Source of the DNA: Flagellimonas spongiicola
GTDB taxonomy: Bacteria > Bacteroidota > Bacteroidia > Flavobacteriales > Flavobacteriaceae
Length of the DNA: 64,000 nucleotides
Assembly: GCF_023502425.1 (NCBI RefSeq)
Contig: NZ_JAMFMA010000001.1
Span: forward strand, 558,001 to 622,000
Reading direction: 5' to 3'
Shown here: piece by piece, positions 1-8,798 of the stretch
Position numbering within the stretch: position 1 is the stretch's first letter
Layout of the letters: every line of letters starts with the position of its first letter
Made by a program: the position numbers and the translations under genes
Notes under the pieces: model-generated
What the model was told of the DNA's origin: nothing
Databases searched by the model: none
What the model saw: the letters and a program-made list of their open reading frames with translations, nothing else

Positions 1-1
1 T

Positions 2-2452
2 GATAACTATGGTGCGTTTTAAATCCAATCTTTTGATTTTAGCGTATTGCCAGTCAGGAACTATAGTGGCTACTTGCAACAGTGGAATACTTTTCCCAGA
101 GTTTTGGGCATATATGTTCAAGGTTTCCAAAGATGCCAAAGTCTGTTGTTGACTATCACCACTACGCATCAATATTGGTATTGATTTGTCGTTTTCACGA
201 TACTCCCCTGTTTGAAACCCGTCTAGGACAGTTTGCAAAGAAGTGGCTATATCCGAGTTGGTTATACCTGCGGATTGCGCTCTGTTTTGGTCAATTTGAA
301 TCAAGAACTTCTTACTTTTTGGCCCCCAATCATCCTTGACGTTTTTGGTTGAGGGAATACTGGAAAGGCGCAGTTTGACTGCTTCAGCAATATTTGAAAG
401 CTCATCTGGGTCAGCTCCAGAAACTTTAATTTCAATCGGAGTTCCTCCGCCCCCGCTTCCAAGTAAGCCTACTTTAACATCGGCATTTGGAAAATTACTG
501 AAGGCATAGCCATCCAACTTTGCAACGATTTCGTTGTTTTCATTAAATGAAGTGGTATTTACCAGTATATGGGCATAGTTTGAATTGGCCTCATCTGGAT
601 TGTAACCTAGATCATAACTTTCTGGTCCCTCCCCGATATAGGATGACCAACTCGTAACCCCTTTGGTTCTATTTGCATTCACTTTTAGGGAATCGCTCAG
701 GTAATTTTCAATATGGGCTACTACATCTTGGGTACTTTCTATGCGCGTTCCCTCCGGTAAATTTATGTCAATGGTAATCATGTTCCTATCACTATCTGGG
801 AAGAACACAAATGCAATCTTTGTAAAACCATATAATGATGCAATGAAAGCAAGAAAAATAAAACCAATGACCTTGTATTTGTTTGATAGTGCAAGTAAAA
901 TCAGGTTTTTGTAGTAGGCCTTCATACTTGCAATAATCCTGTCCACCAAACTGGGATTATTCTCGCCTCCATCATTCCCTTTCAAGAACATGTAACAGAA
1001 CAGTGTAATTACGGAAAGCGCAATGATCCAAGAAGATATCAAGGCTATACTGATGACCACGAAAATTGGCCCGACAATATCTCCCATTGTGGTAGGAGAG
1101 AGGTAAAAAGCCAAGAAGGCTGCAGAGGTGGTTAACGTGGAAATCAACAATGGCATCCATAACTCGGAAAAAGCCTCAGTGGCTGCCTGCTTTTTGGCTA
1201 TGCCTTTTTCTAATTTCACCATTATGGTTTCGGCCACTACGATAGCATTGTCCACAAGCATTCCCAGTGCCATGATCAATGCAGCCAAGGTAACTTGGTT
1301 GAGCCCCACATTGATAAGTCCCATGACCATTAAGGTCATGATGGTTGCAATTGGAATGAGACTGGCAATTACGAATCCAGTTCGAATTCCTAGAAACACA
1401 AGCATAACTAAAAGCACAATGCTAATGGACTGTAATAGGTTGACCATAAAGTCGCTCACCTTCACATCGATATAATCGTCCAAAGAGGAAACACGCGTTA
1501 ATTCCAGGCCAACAGGTAAGCGGCCCTGCCAATCTGCAACAACGAGATTGATTTGTTCACCGAGGGTTACAACATTCTTGTTCTCTTTTAGATTCACGTG
1601 CATGGTAAGAGCGTTTTTACCATCTACACTCACAATTTGTTTAGGAGGGTCAATATATCCTTTAGTGACATTGGTAATATCACCCAACTTAACCAATTGT
1701 GATCCATCACCTACGGCCACTAACATATTGCTGATGTCATCCACCGAGTTGAAGTTTCCGGTCGGTTCCAAGATGATTCGCTCATCACCGACATTGATTT
1801 GACCTCCTGAATTCAGAATGTTGGTTACAGAAATACTCTGCTGTAATTTGGAAGCGGATAATCCGTATTCCTTCAGTCTACTATTGTCAAATTCGATAAA
1901 TACACGTTCATCCTGTATCCCTCCGATTTCAACTTTAGCCGCATCTGGTAATTTGATTAGATCGTCTTTGATATCATCTGCATATTCCTTCATTTCGGCA
2001 TAGGAAAACCCGTCTGAAGTAAGACCTACAACAATACCGTATACTTCTCCAATACCATCATCTTGTAGATTTGGGGTCACACCTTGTGGTAAACCTCCCA
2101 AGCTATTTAGTTTCCTGCGAAGGCGATCCCAAACTGCTTGCATGTCTTCCTTGGCCACCTCATCCTTTAAGGTCACATTCACTACGGACAAACCGGTTCG
2201 GGAGGTACTTTTAACCTCATCCAATTCGGGAAGTTCCTGTGCAATTTTTTCAATTTTATCCGTGACCAATTGCTCCACCCTTTCTGGACTTGCACCCGGG
2301 AATTGGGATACCACCGAAGCTACCCTAACCGTATAAGGCGGCATACTGTCCTGGGATAAATTGAAATACATGTTTATACCCAATAGAATAATGGTCGTCA
2401 ACACCATTATGGTGATGCGATTTTTCTCAATTGCAAATTTTGCGAGATTCAT
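2..2452 (-). CDS. RND efflux pump inner-membrane permease (partial, C-terminus off window)
   Basis: This is the proton-driven inner-membrane pump of a tripartite efflux system (AcrB/HAE-type RND family). The visible 817 residues begin with a short cytoplasmic stretch and TM1 (about residues 10-30), followed by the first large periplasmic porter region, a block of TM helices (about 335-490) and the start of the second periplasmic half. The TM4 motif reads LVDNAIVV near residue 400, so the first of the paired proton-relay aspartates is kept and the second is Asn. The family is usually about 1,020-1,050 residues, so roughly the last fifth lies beyond the window edge. It is the last visible gene of an operon after the adaptor (18 bp gap) and the TolC-like gene. 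The substrate cannot be read from sequence. Confidence 0.95.
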   Translation of the reverse strand, partial: MNLAKFAIEKNRITIMVLTTIILLGINMYFNLSQDSMPPYTVRVASVVSQFPGASPERVEQLVTDKIEKIAQELPELDEVKSTSRTGLSVVNVTLKDEVAKEDMQAVWDRLRRKLNSLGGLPQGVTPNLQDDGIGEVYGIVVGLTSDGFSYAEMKEYADDIKDDLIKLPDAAKVEIGGIQDERVFIEFDNSRLKEYGLSASKLQQSISVTNILNSGGQINVGDERIILEPTGNFNSVDDISNMLVAVGDGSQLVKLGDITNVTKGYIDPPKQIVSVDGKNALTMHVNLKENKNVVTLGEQINLVVADWQGRLPVGLELTRVSSLDDYIDVKVSDFMVNLLQSISIVLLVMLVFLGIRTGFVIASLIPIATIMTLMVMGLINVGLNQVTLAALIMALGMLVDNAIVVAETIMVKLEKGIAKKQAATEAFSELWMPLLISTLTTSAAFLAFYLSPTTMGDIVGPIFVVISIALISSWIIALSVITLFCYMFLKGNDGGENNPSLVDRIIASMKAYYKNLILLALSNKYKVIGFIFLAFIASLYGFTKIAFVFFPDSDRNMITIDINLPEGTRIESTQDVVAHIENYLSDSLKVNANRTKGVTSWSSYIGEGPESYDLGYNPDEANSNYAHILVNTTSFNENNEIVAKLDGYAFSNFPNADVKVGLLGSGGGGTPIEIKVSGADPDELSNIAEAVKLRLSSIPSTKNVKDDWGPKSKKFLIQIDQNRAQSAGITNSDIATSLQTVLDGFQTGEYRENDKSIPILMRSGDSQQQTLASLETLNIYAQNSGKSIPLLQVATIVPDWQYAKIKRLDLKRTIVI

Positions 2453-2470
2453 AAGCGTTGGGTTAGGGTT

Positions 2471-3562
2471 CTAAGGTTGCTGTAATCGTACTTCTTGACC
2501 GTCTAAAAGTGTTTGCAACCCTGCTGTGGCAATATTTTGACCGGCAGTTAATCCTGATGTGACCTCAAAGCCCTCCAAGGACAACTCCCCAATGGAAATA
2601 TGCTGCTTCTTTACGACTACCTTTTCACCTTCAGATTCCAGTAGGAATACGAATCTACCCTGACTGTCTTCCCCAACGGCTTGCGTGGGCACCACCAAAC
2701 TTTTGGCCCCTGAACCTTCATCATCAAAATTGAACATGACATTTGCCGCCATACCACTTTTAATGTCATCCGTAGGGTTGGTTACGGTAACTTTTACTGG
2801 GTAAGTAGCCGTGTTTGAGTCTAAAGCAGGAGCTACCTCGGTTACCACTCCATCAAATTGCACACCTTCTAAAGCTGATAGCCCAATGCTTACTTTACTA
2901 TTTTCCTTTACACGATTAATAACACTCTCAGGGATTCCTAATGTGATTTGCATATCCGCACCTGCATTCAACACCCCAATTGCTTGCCCCGCTTGTACAT
3001 TTTCATCCAATTCAGCTGTAACTGATGCAATAATACCATCTTCAGGAGCATAGATATAGCCAAACTGGATTTGCTCTTGTTGAATCTGCACTCCGCGTTT
3101 GGCTGATTTATGGCTTTCCTGAGCGGTATTATAGGAATTTTTTGCCGCTTCAAAATCGCTCAGTGAAGAACTTCCTTTTTCATAGAGTGAACGAACCCGA
3201 TTCAAACTAAGTTTTGCCGTATTCATCTGAGAAGCTGCACTATTTAAATCGGTCAATGATTGCTCATAAGCTAAACGCGATTGTACGTTGTCCAGTTTTG
3301 CCAATAATTGCCCTTTTTTTACCTGCTGTCCAAGTTTTATGTCCATTTGGGTAAGAATCCCGGAAGCCCTGAAACTTAAATTGATGATTTTATCTGTTTG
3401 GGCGGTTCCACTGAAGCTTCTGGTATTTTCGCCTCCGATAAATCCAACCGTGTTGTATTTAACAGGACGTAGCACCACTTTTTGTTCTTCAGGTTGGTTT
3501 CCACAGGAGCTTATGAGAAGACCAATAAAGAGGTATTTAATTGGAGCCAGTTGTAATTTCAT
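2471..3562 (-). CDS. RND efflux periplasmic adaptor lipoprotein (HlyD/MFP family)
   Basis: This membrane fusion protein links the RND pump to the TolC-type channel. The 363-residue product starts with a lipoprotein signal (LLISSC, Cys20), placing it as an inner-membrane-anchored periplasmic lipoprotein. After it come a biotinyl-lipoyl-like half (SGILTQMDIKLGQQVKKGQ), an alpha-helical hairpin of about 80 residues (SRLAYEQSLTDLNSAASQ and following), the second lipoyl half (YAPEDGIIASV) and a beta-barrel/membrane-proximal region ending in a double-glutamine-rich tail. It lies between the TolC-like gene (14 bp upstream) and the pump gene (18 bp downstream), consistent with co-transcription. Family assignment is firm; the specific substrate is unknown. 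Confidence 0.95.
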   Translation of the reverse strand: MKLQLAPIKYLFIGLLISSCGNQPEEQKVVLRPVKYNTVGFIGGENTRSFSGTAQTDKIINLSFRASGILTQMDIKLGQQVKKGQLLAKLDNVQSRLAYEQSLTDLNSAASQMNTAKLSLNRVRSLYEKGSSSLSDFEAAKNSYNTAQESHKSAKRGVQIQQEQIQFGYIYAPEDGIIASVTAELDENVQAGQAIGVLNAGADMQITLGIPESVINRVKENSKVSIGLSALEGVQFDGVVTEVAPALDSNTATYPVKVTVTNPTDDIKSGMAANVMFNFDDEGSGAKSLVVPTQAVGEDSQGRFVFLLESEGEKVVVKKQHISIGELSLEGFEVTSGLTAGQNIATAGLQTLLDGQEVRLQQP

Positions 3563-3576
3563 GACACTATATTTAG

Positions 3577-5925
3577 TTAGTTCCTTGTGTTTAAAAAGTC
3601 GAAAAAACGCTGTCTAAACGCGTCGTTTTCGGCATCGGTGTTCAATAAGAAATAATACCCCATTATACGTTCCAACTGTATTGCATTTATGAGGTAATTA
3701 TAGCTTGCATTTACCCGCGCCAATTGGGCATTTAAATAGTTGTTTTGAGCATCTAGGAGCTGCACAATATTCACTGCGCCATTGGAGTAGGAGTTTTGCG
3801 TAAGCTCCAAGGCCTCCTTTGCAGCGTTCTCAGATACTTCCGAAAGTTGGATATTGGAAATTTGGTTCACCAGATTAAATACACCGTTCCTTACTCCTGC
3901 AGAAATACCCAATTTTGTATTGTCCTTATTGATTTGCAGTTGCTCTTTTTGGATAATGGCCGTCTGACGGTTTACATTCGTCAGATTTTGATTGAATATG
4001 GGTAGTGAAATATTCAATGTGGCATTGTAGCTGTTATCCACCAATCCAAAACCTGGTGGTGGGGTGCTTCCAGCCCCAGACCTATTGAAGGTTGAATTGT
4101 ACTGTCCTTGCAACGCCAATGTTGGAAGAAGTCTACCTAATGAATTCAATTTGAGATTACGTTCCGTTGCATCCAGATTGTAATCCAGAAATTTTAACTC
4201 CGGCGCATTATTGTACGCTTCTTCAACCAAAAAATCCACAAAAGGTTCTCTAAGGGAAGGATTATCCAATAGACCAAAGAGCTCGTCATAATTGTAACTT
4301 TCAAAAACCCCTTCGCCCAAAATGGCATCCTCTACATCAATATCCAAACTCATGGGATTGTTCAAGACTTGGTTCAAAGAGAGAAATCCCTGTTGCAGCG
4401 AATTTATGGCCTCTACCATGGATTGGGTGTTTTGAGCCATTTGACTTTGGAATCGTAACATATCCGATTTGCCAGATTGCCCTGCATCGTAGTTTTGCTC
4501 GGCGATTTCAAGATTTCGCTTGGTCAACTCCAGATTTCGGCTTTGAATTTGAGCATTTGCCTTTAGTATGAGCGTGTTGAAGTAGGCATTGGCCACATCA
4601 AATACCAAGTCCAATTGTGCCGCATTGAAATTTTCTTGTTGCGCTTTTTGCAAACTTTTTTGAATGGAAATATTCGCGTTGGCACCCTCCGAAAACAAAG
4701 TTTGGGTTAATGTTAGATTACCCGCTGTGGAAAATTCTGGATTTTGACCATTGGTGATTGCTGCCAAATCTGGATCAACGTAAGTCCCATTGGCATTCGC
4801 TGTCAAAGAAGGTAAATAGTTACTTTGTGCACTTTTAATATCCTGTCCACTAAGTTCAACATCCTTTTGGTTGGCCAATAGGGATAAGTTGGCTCCAATT
4901 GCTTGATCAATGGCCTCCAGCAACCCATATTTTTTTTGGGATGCAGTTTTATTGAAATCCCCAACAAAATCGGTTTCCGCAATCAGGCTATATTTAATAG
5001 GTATACCAATTGCCTTTGCCGTGTTGAAGTTAATGGTCAATCGTGGTGTATATTCAATGTAGACGGGTAAATCACCTAACGAAGTTCCGTTGATGTAGGA
5101 TTCGATACTCAATGCAATCCTTCTAAAGAACTGGTCAATATTGTCCTTAGCTTGATTGGTAGCCAAATAACCGCCCTTGACGTCATCCGGGCCATTTACC
5201 GTGAAGGATGGGAGTTTCTTCTCAATCAATACCTGGGCAAGTGCAGCATTTTGATCTGAGGTTAAATAAAAACCATCTGCAATATAAACGGCGTCTATTC
5301 CTTCTAGCTGTGCTGGAATGTCATCATAGGTACTGAATGGAATCAGCTTATAATCGACATCCAGTTCGTTGGTTAGCCGATCAAAAGTTTCTTTAAGTGG
5401 CAGGATTCCCATTAATGGTGCTTCTACCAAAACCCCCAAATTGGAGAAATCGGTCAATTCCTTGAATTTTTTTAAATCTGTACTATACGATTCCGATTCC
5501 ACTAAATAATAGAAGTTTTCCTGACCAGAAGTAGGTTTGGTTAAATCCAAAATATGGATATCCTGGTTTACCGCTCCAAACATGATTGTTGGTTTGTCAT
5601 GGGTCTTCAGGCGATTGATAATGTGAGCGTTGACCGGACCGAATGCCAGAACAATATCCGTTTCATTTTCCATCAATGTCTGATAGTTGGACATTGCGGT
5701 TTCCAAATCGTAATTGTTGATCAATATGTTGGACTCTGAGAAGGAAATAACGGCATCTTCACCTACCACACTTTCAATTTCGTGCTGAAGTTGCTGTAAT
5801 AAAGGTTGAACTTCTGAAGTTCGATAATCGGCCAAAATTCCGATATCGTATACTTTTTTTTGTTGGGAGAATGTAATCCCTATGCTGGCGAGAAGAAAAA
5901 AGGAAAGAACCCAGTTGGTTTTCAT
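3577..5925 (-). CDS. TolC-family outer-membrane channel fused to an N-terminal substrate-binding-like domain
   Basis: The C-terminal half (about residues 350-780) is a TolC-type outer-membrane efflux protein, with the two long helical repeats and Asn/Gln-rich segments seen in the family. The N-terminal part (about residues 20-320) is not TolC: it resembles the periplasmic binding domain of ABC-type substrate-binding proteins (YDIGILADY, FGPVNAHIINRL, GVLVEAP, VYIADGFYLTSDQNAAL, SFTVNGPDDVKGGYLATN). Ordinary TolC proteins are about 420-500 residues; this one is 782. I chose the ATG at 5925 because it gives a clean signal peptide (KTNWVLSFFLLASIGITFSQ); a start 22 codons further up would bury it. 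First gene of the efflux operon. The fusion could give the channel a periplasmic ligand-sensing module; that is inference. Confidence 0.9.
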   Translation of the reverse strand: MKTNWVLSFFLLASIGITFSQQKKVYDIGILADYRTSEVQPLLQQLQHEIESVVGEDAVISFSESNILINNYDLETAMSNYQTLMENETDIVLAFGPVNAHIINRLKTHDKPTIMFGAVNQDIHILDLTKPTSGQENFYYLVESESYSTDLKKFKELTDFSNLGVLVEAPLMGILPLKETFDRLTNELDVDYKLIPFSTYDDIPAQLEGIDAVYIADGFYLTSDQNAALAQVLIEKKLPSFTVNGPDDVKGGYLATNQAKDNIDQFFRRIALSIESYINGTSLGDLPVYIEYTPRLTINFNTAKAIGIPIKYSLIAETDFVGDFNKTASQKKYGLLEAIDQAIGANLSLLANQKDVELSGQDIKSAQSNYLPSLTANANGTYVDPDLAAITNGQNPEFSTAGNLTLTQTLFSEGANANISIQKSLQKAQQENFNAAQLDLVFDVANAYFNTLILKANAQIQSRNLELTKRNLEIAEQNYDAGQSGKSDMLRFQSQMAQNTQSMVEAINSLQQGFLSLNQVLNNPMSLDIDVEDAILGEGVFESYNYDELFGLLDNPSLREPFVDFLVEEAYNNAPELKFLDYNLDATERNLKLNSLGRLLPTLALQGQYNSTFNRSGAGSTPPPGFGLVDNSYNATLNISLPIFNQNLTNVNRQTAIIQKEQLQINKDNTKLGISAGVRNGVFNLVNQISNIQLSEVSENAAKEALELTQNSYSNGAVNIVQLLDAQNNYLNAQLARVNASYNYLINAIQLERIMGYYFLLNTDAENDAFRQRFFDFLNTRN

Positions 5926-6071
5926 CGATATAATGTGGTTGATTGGAAATGGGTTAATATCGTTTCTACAAGATATAGAAAAATTATTCAAGAACTACGG
6001 GATACCGTTTTCTATTGAAAATTGTAACCTGATACTATTTAATAAGTACCTTTTACTTAGAAAATGAAAGT

Positions 6072-6542
6072 TTAGTACTTACGTACCGAAGGTTTGTGAT
6101 AAATGGGAAAATTACAAGAGTTGGCGATAAAGCACATTTTATTTGCTTCATGATGTAGTTGGTCAATCAATTTTGGTTCAACCTCGCCTAGCACAGTTAC
6201 TTCAGGATTTAGTGTTACCTCTCTAAACTTTCCACTGCCATCCTTGGCTTCTTTCATAATGCCAGTGGCGATATCTTGATATTCCATTACGATTATCTTA
6301 TGGGTACTGCATAGATGCAAAAACCAGAGCATGTGGCAGGATGAAATGGAACTAACAAATATATCTTCAGGGTTATAGCGTGATTTATCACCTCTAAAAC
6401 TTGGGTCAGAGGAACCTTTGATCACATGGTTTTTGCCTATTCCCGTTAGTTCAAAATCACGCTCATAGGACCGATAATTCTTGGTTCCCTCACCGGTGTT
6501 TCCGGTCCAATTTAGTTGTGTCTGGTAGTGGTGTTCTTTCAT
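6072..6542 (-). CDS. OsmC family peroxiredoxin-like protein
   Basis: A 156-residue OsmC/Ohr-superfamily protein, a group of thiol peroxidases that reduce organic hydroperoxides. The two expected cysteine regions are present: SSISSCHM (Cys69, peroxidatic position) and ANKMCFIANSC (Cys137, with Cys143 nearby). The RYNPEDIFVSS segment before the first Cys is typical of the family. I chose the ATG at 6542 (MKEHHYQTQLNWTGN), which fits the family N-terminus; an upstream in-frame ATG would add 30 unrelated residues. It is a single gene, divergent from trxB. Substrate and reductant are unknown. Two other OsmC-domain genes occur in the window. Confidence 0.9.
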   Translation of the reverse strand: MKEHHYQTQLNWTGNTGEGTKNYRSYERDFELTGIGKNHVIKGSSDPSFRGDKSRYNPEDIFVSSISSCHMLWFLHLCSTHKIIVMEYQDIATGIMKEAKDGSGKFREVTLNPEVTVLGEVEPKLIDQLHHEANKMCFIANSCNFPIYHKPSVRKY

Positions 6543-7065
6543 GATATGATTTATGCTGATGCATTGAATATTGATAAGGGTAAAGAAATTATTCCAATTT
6601 CGATTACCGTGCATCAAAGATACGGCCCTCATTTTTCATTCGTTGATCCAAAAAGGGTATCCATGAACGCAAAAGGGGCATTGATCCATTGGCAGGTAGA
6701 TTTAATCTATAGCCACGCTATGTTTGTACCGGAAATGATAAACGATCATTTAGATTTTGAAACAAACCTCCGACTGTCCAGAATGATAGTATTCTGAGAA
6801 CACTTTTTAAGCGTTCCTTACCCAAATCTGGTTTTCATGAGGTTACCGTTGTGCTAGGGGGTTTTGAGGTTGAGCCCCTTGGCCATCGGTTTTTCAATGC
6901 ATAATATTCTCCATACACTTAACCTGCACGTTTGGACAAAGAGTCGAGACCCGGACTCTTTTCCTTTTTCACGCTTATTTTAGGCAAATTTTTTCTTTTC
7001 CTTGCCTTGTGCATAACTACTTTTAAATACCCTGTTGCCTACTGTAAGTTTTTTATCAAAAAACC
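6543..7065. other. Long intergenic region with three hairpins, no supported gene
   Basis: About 520 bp between osmC-like (minus) and trxB (plus) hold no convincing protein gene. Three inverted repeats are visible: 6798-6816 (GAAC-A-CTT / AAG-C-GTTC), 6856-6879 (AGGGG / CCCCT with a 14-nt loop) and 6938-6961 (AAAGAGTC / GACTCTTT, 8-nt loop, followed by a T-rich run, so it resembles a plus-strand terminator). Either a small RNA ending at about 6970 or a trxB leader could explain them. No known RNA family was recognised. Confidence 0.3.
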
Positions 7066-7073
7066 TACTTTTG
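7066..7073 (+). promoter_or_regulatory. Candidate -7 promoter element of trxB
   Basis: TACTTTTG matches the Bacteroidota -7 consensus TAnnTTTG exactly and sits 29 bp before the trxB start codon. No good -33 TTTG element lies at the usual 17-23 bp spacing, so the assignment rests on the -7 box alone. Confidence 0.5.
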
Positions 7074-7101
7074 TAAAAGAAATTTTAGTGGATAATACGT
7101 T

Positions 7102-8070
7102 ATGTCAGAACAAATAGAAAGAATAAAGACCTTAATTATAGGCTCAGGACCTGCTGGTTACACTGCAGCTATATATGCTTCAAGAGCTGATTTAAAACCA
7201 GTACTTTATACCGGTATGGAACCTGGCGGTCAGTTGACCACCACGACGGAAGTAGATAACTTTCCTGGATACCCGGAGGGCGTTGATGGTCCTACAATGA
7301 TGGTGCAATTACAACAACAGGCCGAACGTTTCGGTACCGAAGTGCGCATAGGTATGGTTACCGCTGTTGATTTTAGCGATGAACCAGGAGGTATTCATAG
7401 GGTTACTGTAGACGATAGCAAGCAAATTGAAGCAGAGACTATCATCATTTCCACAGGAGCAACCGCAAAGTATCTTAATCTACCAAGTGAGCAACGACTT
7501 CGTGGTGGAGGTGTATCTGCATGTGCAGTTTGTGATGGGTTCTTTTATAAAGGTCAGGAGGTTGCCATAGTTGGGGCAGGTGATACTGCTGCGGAGGAGG
7601 CTTCTTATTTGGCCAATATCTGTAAAAAAGTCACCATGTTGGTAAGAAAGGACCATATGAGAGCTTCCAAGGCTATGCAACATAGGGTCAATAGCTTGGA
7701 AAACATCGAGGTCAGATATAATACTGAAGTGGATGAGGTTTTAGGTGACCAGGTGGTAGAAGGTTTGCGAATGGTGAACAACCAAACAGGGGAAAAGGAA
7801 GATATTGAAATTACCGGGTTGTTTATTGCCATAGGGCATAAACCAAATACCGATATCTTCAAAGGTCAATTGGAGATGGATGATACCGGTTATATTATTA
7901 CGGAGGGCAAATCCACAAAAACGAATAAACCAGGTGTTTTTGCCAGTGGGGATGTCCAGGACAAGGAGTATCGTCAGGCAATAACGGCGGCAGGTACCGG
8001 CTGTATGGCAGCCTTAGATGCTGAAAGGTATTTGGCAGCTGTAGAAAGTCAGGAAGAGGCAGCTGTGTAA
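7102..8070 (+). CDS. trxB: Thioredoxin-disulfide reductase
   Basis: This FAD/NADPH enzyme reduces oxidised thioredoxin and so supplies the cytoplasm with disulfide-reducing power. The 322-residue length is normal. The FAD dinucleotide motif GSGPAGYTAA lies at residues 14-23, the redox-active pair CAVC is at Cys141/Cys144, the NADPH motif GAGDTAAEEA is at about 158-167, and the C-terminal FAD motif reads FASGDVQDKEYRQAITAAG. It is monocistronic, preceded by a TAnnTTTG box and closed by a strong hairpin. It sits next to an OsmC peroxidase, consistent with a thiol-redox theme. Family assignment is very secure. Confidence 0.98.
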   Translation: MSEQIERIKTLIIGSGPAGYTAAIYASRADLKPVLYTGMEPGGQLTTTTEVDNFPGYPEGVDGPTMMVQLQQQAERFGTEVRIGMVTAVDFSDEPGGIHRVTVDDSKQIEAETIIISTGATAKYLNLPSEQRLRGGGVSACAVCDGFFYKGQEVAIVGAGDTAAEEASYLANICKKVTMLVRKDHMRASKAMQHRVNSLENIEVRYNTEVDEVLGDQVVEGLRMVNNQTGEKEDIEITGLFIAIGHKPNTDIFKGQLEMDDTGYIITEGKSTKTNKPGVFASGDVQDKEYRQAITAAGTGCMAALDAERYLAAVESQEEAAV

Positions 8071-8092
8071 TTAAGTTGTCTAAAGAAAATGT

Positions 8093-8126
8093 AAAAAAGG
8101 CGCCTCAATTTCAAGGCGCCTTTTTT
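8093..8126. terminator. Bidirectional intrinsic terminator between trxB and the 8145 gene
   Basis: A perfect 12-bp inverted repeat (A6-GGCGCC / GGCGCC-T6, 10-nt loop). It gives a GC stem followed by a U-run on both strands, so it can end trxB (plus) and the convergent secreted-protein gene (minus). Confidence 0.9.
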
Positions 8127-8144
8127 AGTGGAGTGCTAATTCAA

Positions 8145-8591
8145 TTAATCGATGCGCTTGTAATTCTCCGAGAAGGTTCTATTGCCTTCTTCATCATAGC
8201 TAATTTGGCTATACGTGTCTTCGGTCAGTTCCAATTCAAACCGGAAAACACGTAGTGTATCCAAAGCAGACATCATAGGTGCTGAACCATATTCCAGTCT
8301 TTCGATGAGTGAATCTGCGGTAATTTTATAGGTACCGTAACCAAACCAATCCAGTGAATCTTTTGGTGCATGCCTGCTCCACATGATTTTTCCATTGTAA
8401 TACATTTTTACCTGCCGGTAACCATCTGATGTTGGAACTGTATCCGAAATATTTACACCGTCGTCATAATTGTAAAAACTTTGAAGCTCCCATGTCCCTT
8501 CAATTGAATGAAAAGGAGCGGGTGCTACTGTACTGATGGTTGCGGAAATTAGTATGAATGCTAAAATGAGTAATCCCAGTAGTTTTTTCAT
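8145..8591 (-). CDS. Secreted lipocalin-like hypothetical protein
   Basis: This 148-residue protein begins with a hydrophobic signal segment (residues 3-22), so it is exported or membrane-anchored. The mature part opens with GTWELQSFYNYDDG and contains QVKMYYNGKIMWSR, TYKITADSLIERLEYG and FELELTEDTYSQISYDEEG. This succession of short beta-strands starting with a G-W pair is typical of lipocalin-like domains of the DUF4488 type in Bacteroidota. It is a single gene converging on trxB across a shared terminator. No catalytic residues are evident and no function is claimed. Confidence 0.75.
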   Translation of the reverse strand: MKKLLGLLILAFILISATISTVAPAPFHSIEGTWELQSFYNYDDGVNISDTVPTSDGYRQVKMYYNGKIMWSRHAPKDSLDWFGYGTYKITADSLIERLEYGSAPMMSALDTLRVFRFELELTEDTYSQISYDEEGNRTFSENYKRID

Positions 8592-8707
8592 GGCAGCGTG
8601 TTTTTATATTAGTGTTTCGGTTTCACATATAAGGTATGATTTTTTTAAGAATAAATCAATAAAAACGACTGATAGTTAGATATATATCAAAATATTAAGA
8701 TAAATAC

Positions 8708-8735
8708 AAAAAGCCTAGCAATCGCTAGGCTTTTG
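8708..8735 (-). terminator. Terminator of the DUF4870-PadR-PspC-DUF2807 operon
   Basis: Inverted repeat AAAAGCCTAGC / GCTAGGCTTTT with a 4-nt loop, located 64 bp past the stop of the minus-strand DUF2807 gene. On the minus strand the stem is followed by a U-rich tail. Confidence 0.85.
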
Positions 8736-8798
8736 TGACAGATTGGTTTGGTCTGTCCGCTAAACAACCAAAATTCTTTGGATGGTAATTGTATATGT

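Noticed and set aside
1128..2336. Several plus-strand frames opposite the RND pump gene
   Set aside because: They lie wholly within the minus-strand pump gene, whose translation shows strong family motifs; antisense shadows.
6516..6797. Plus-strand open frame of 93 codons
   Set aside because: Overlaps the osmC start on the other strand, has no recognisable domain and no fitting upstream signals; most likely a shadow.
6932..7117. 61-codon frame starting at TTG and running into trxB
   Set aside because: Overlaps the trxB start out of frame and spans the predicted promoter box and a hairpin; not a credible gene.
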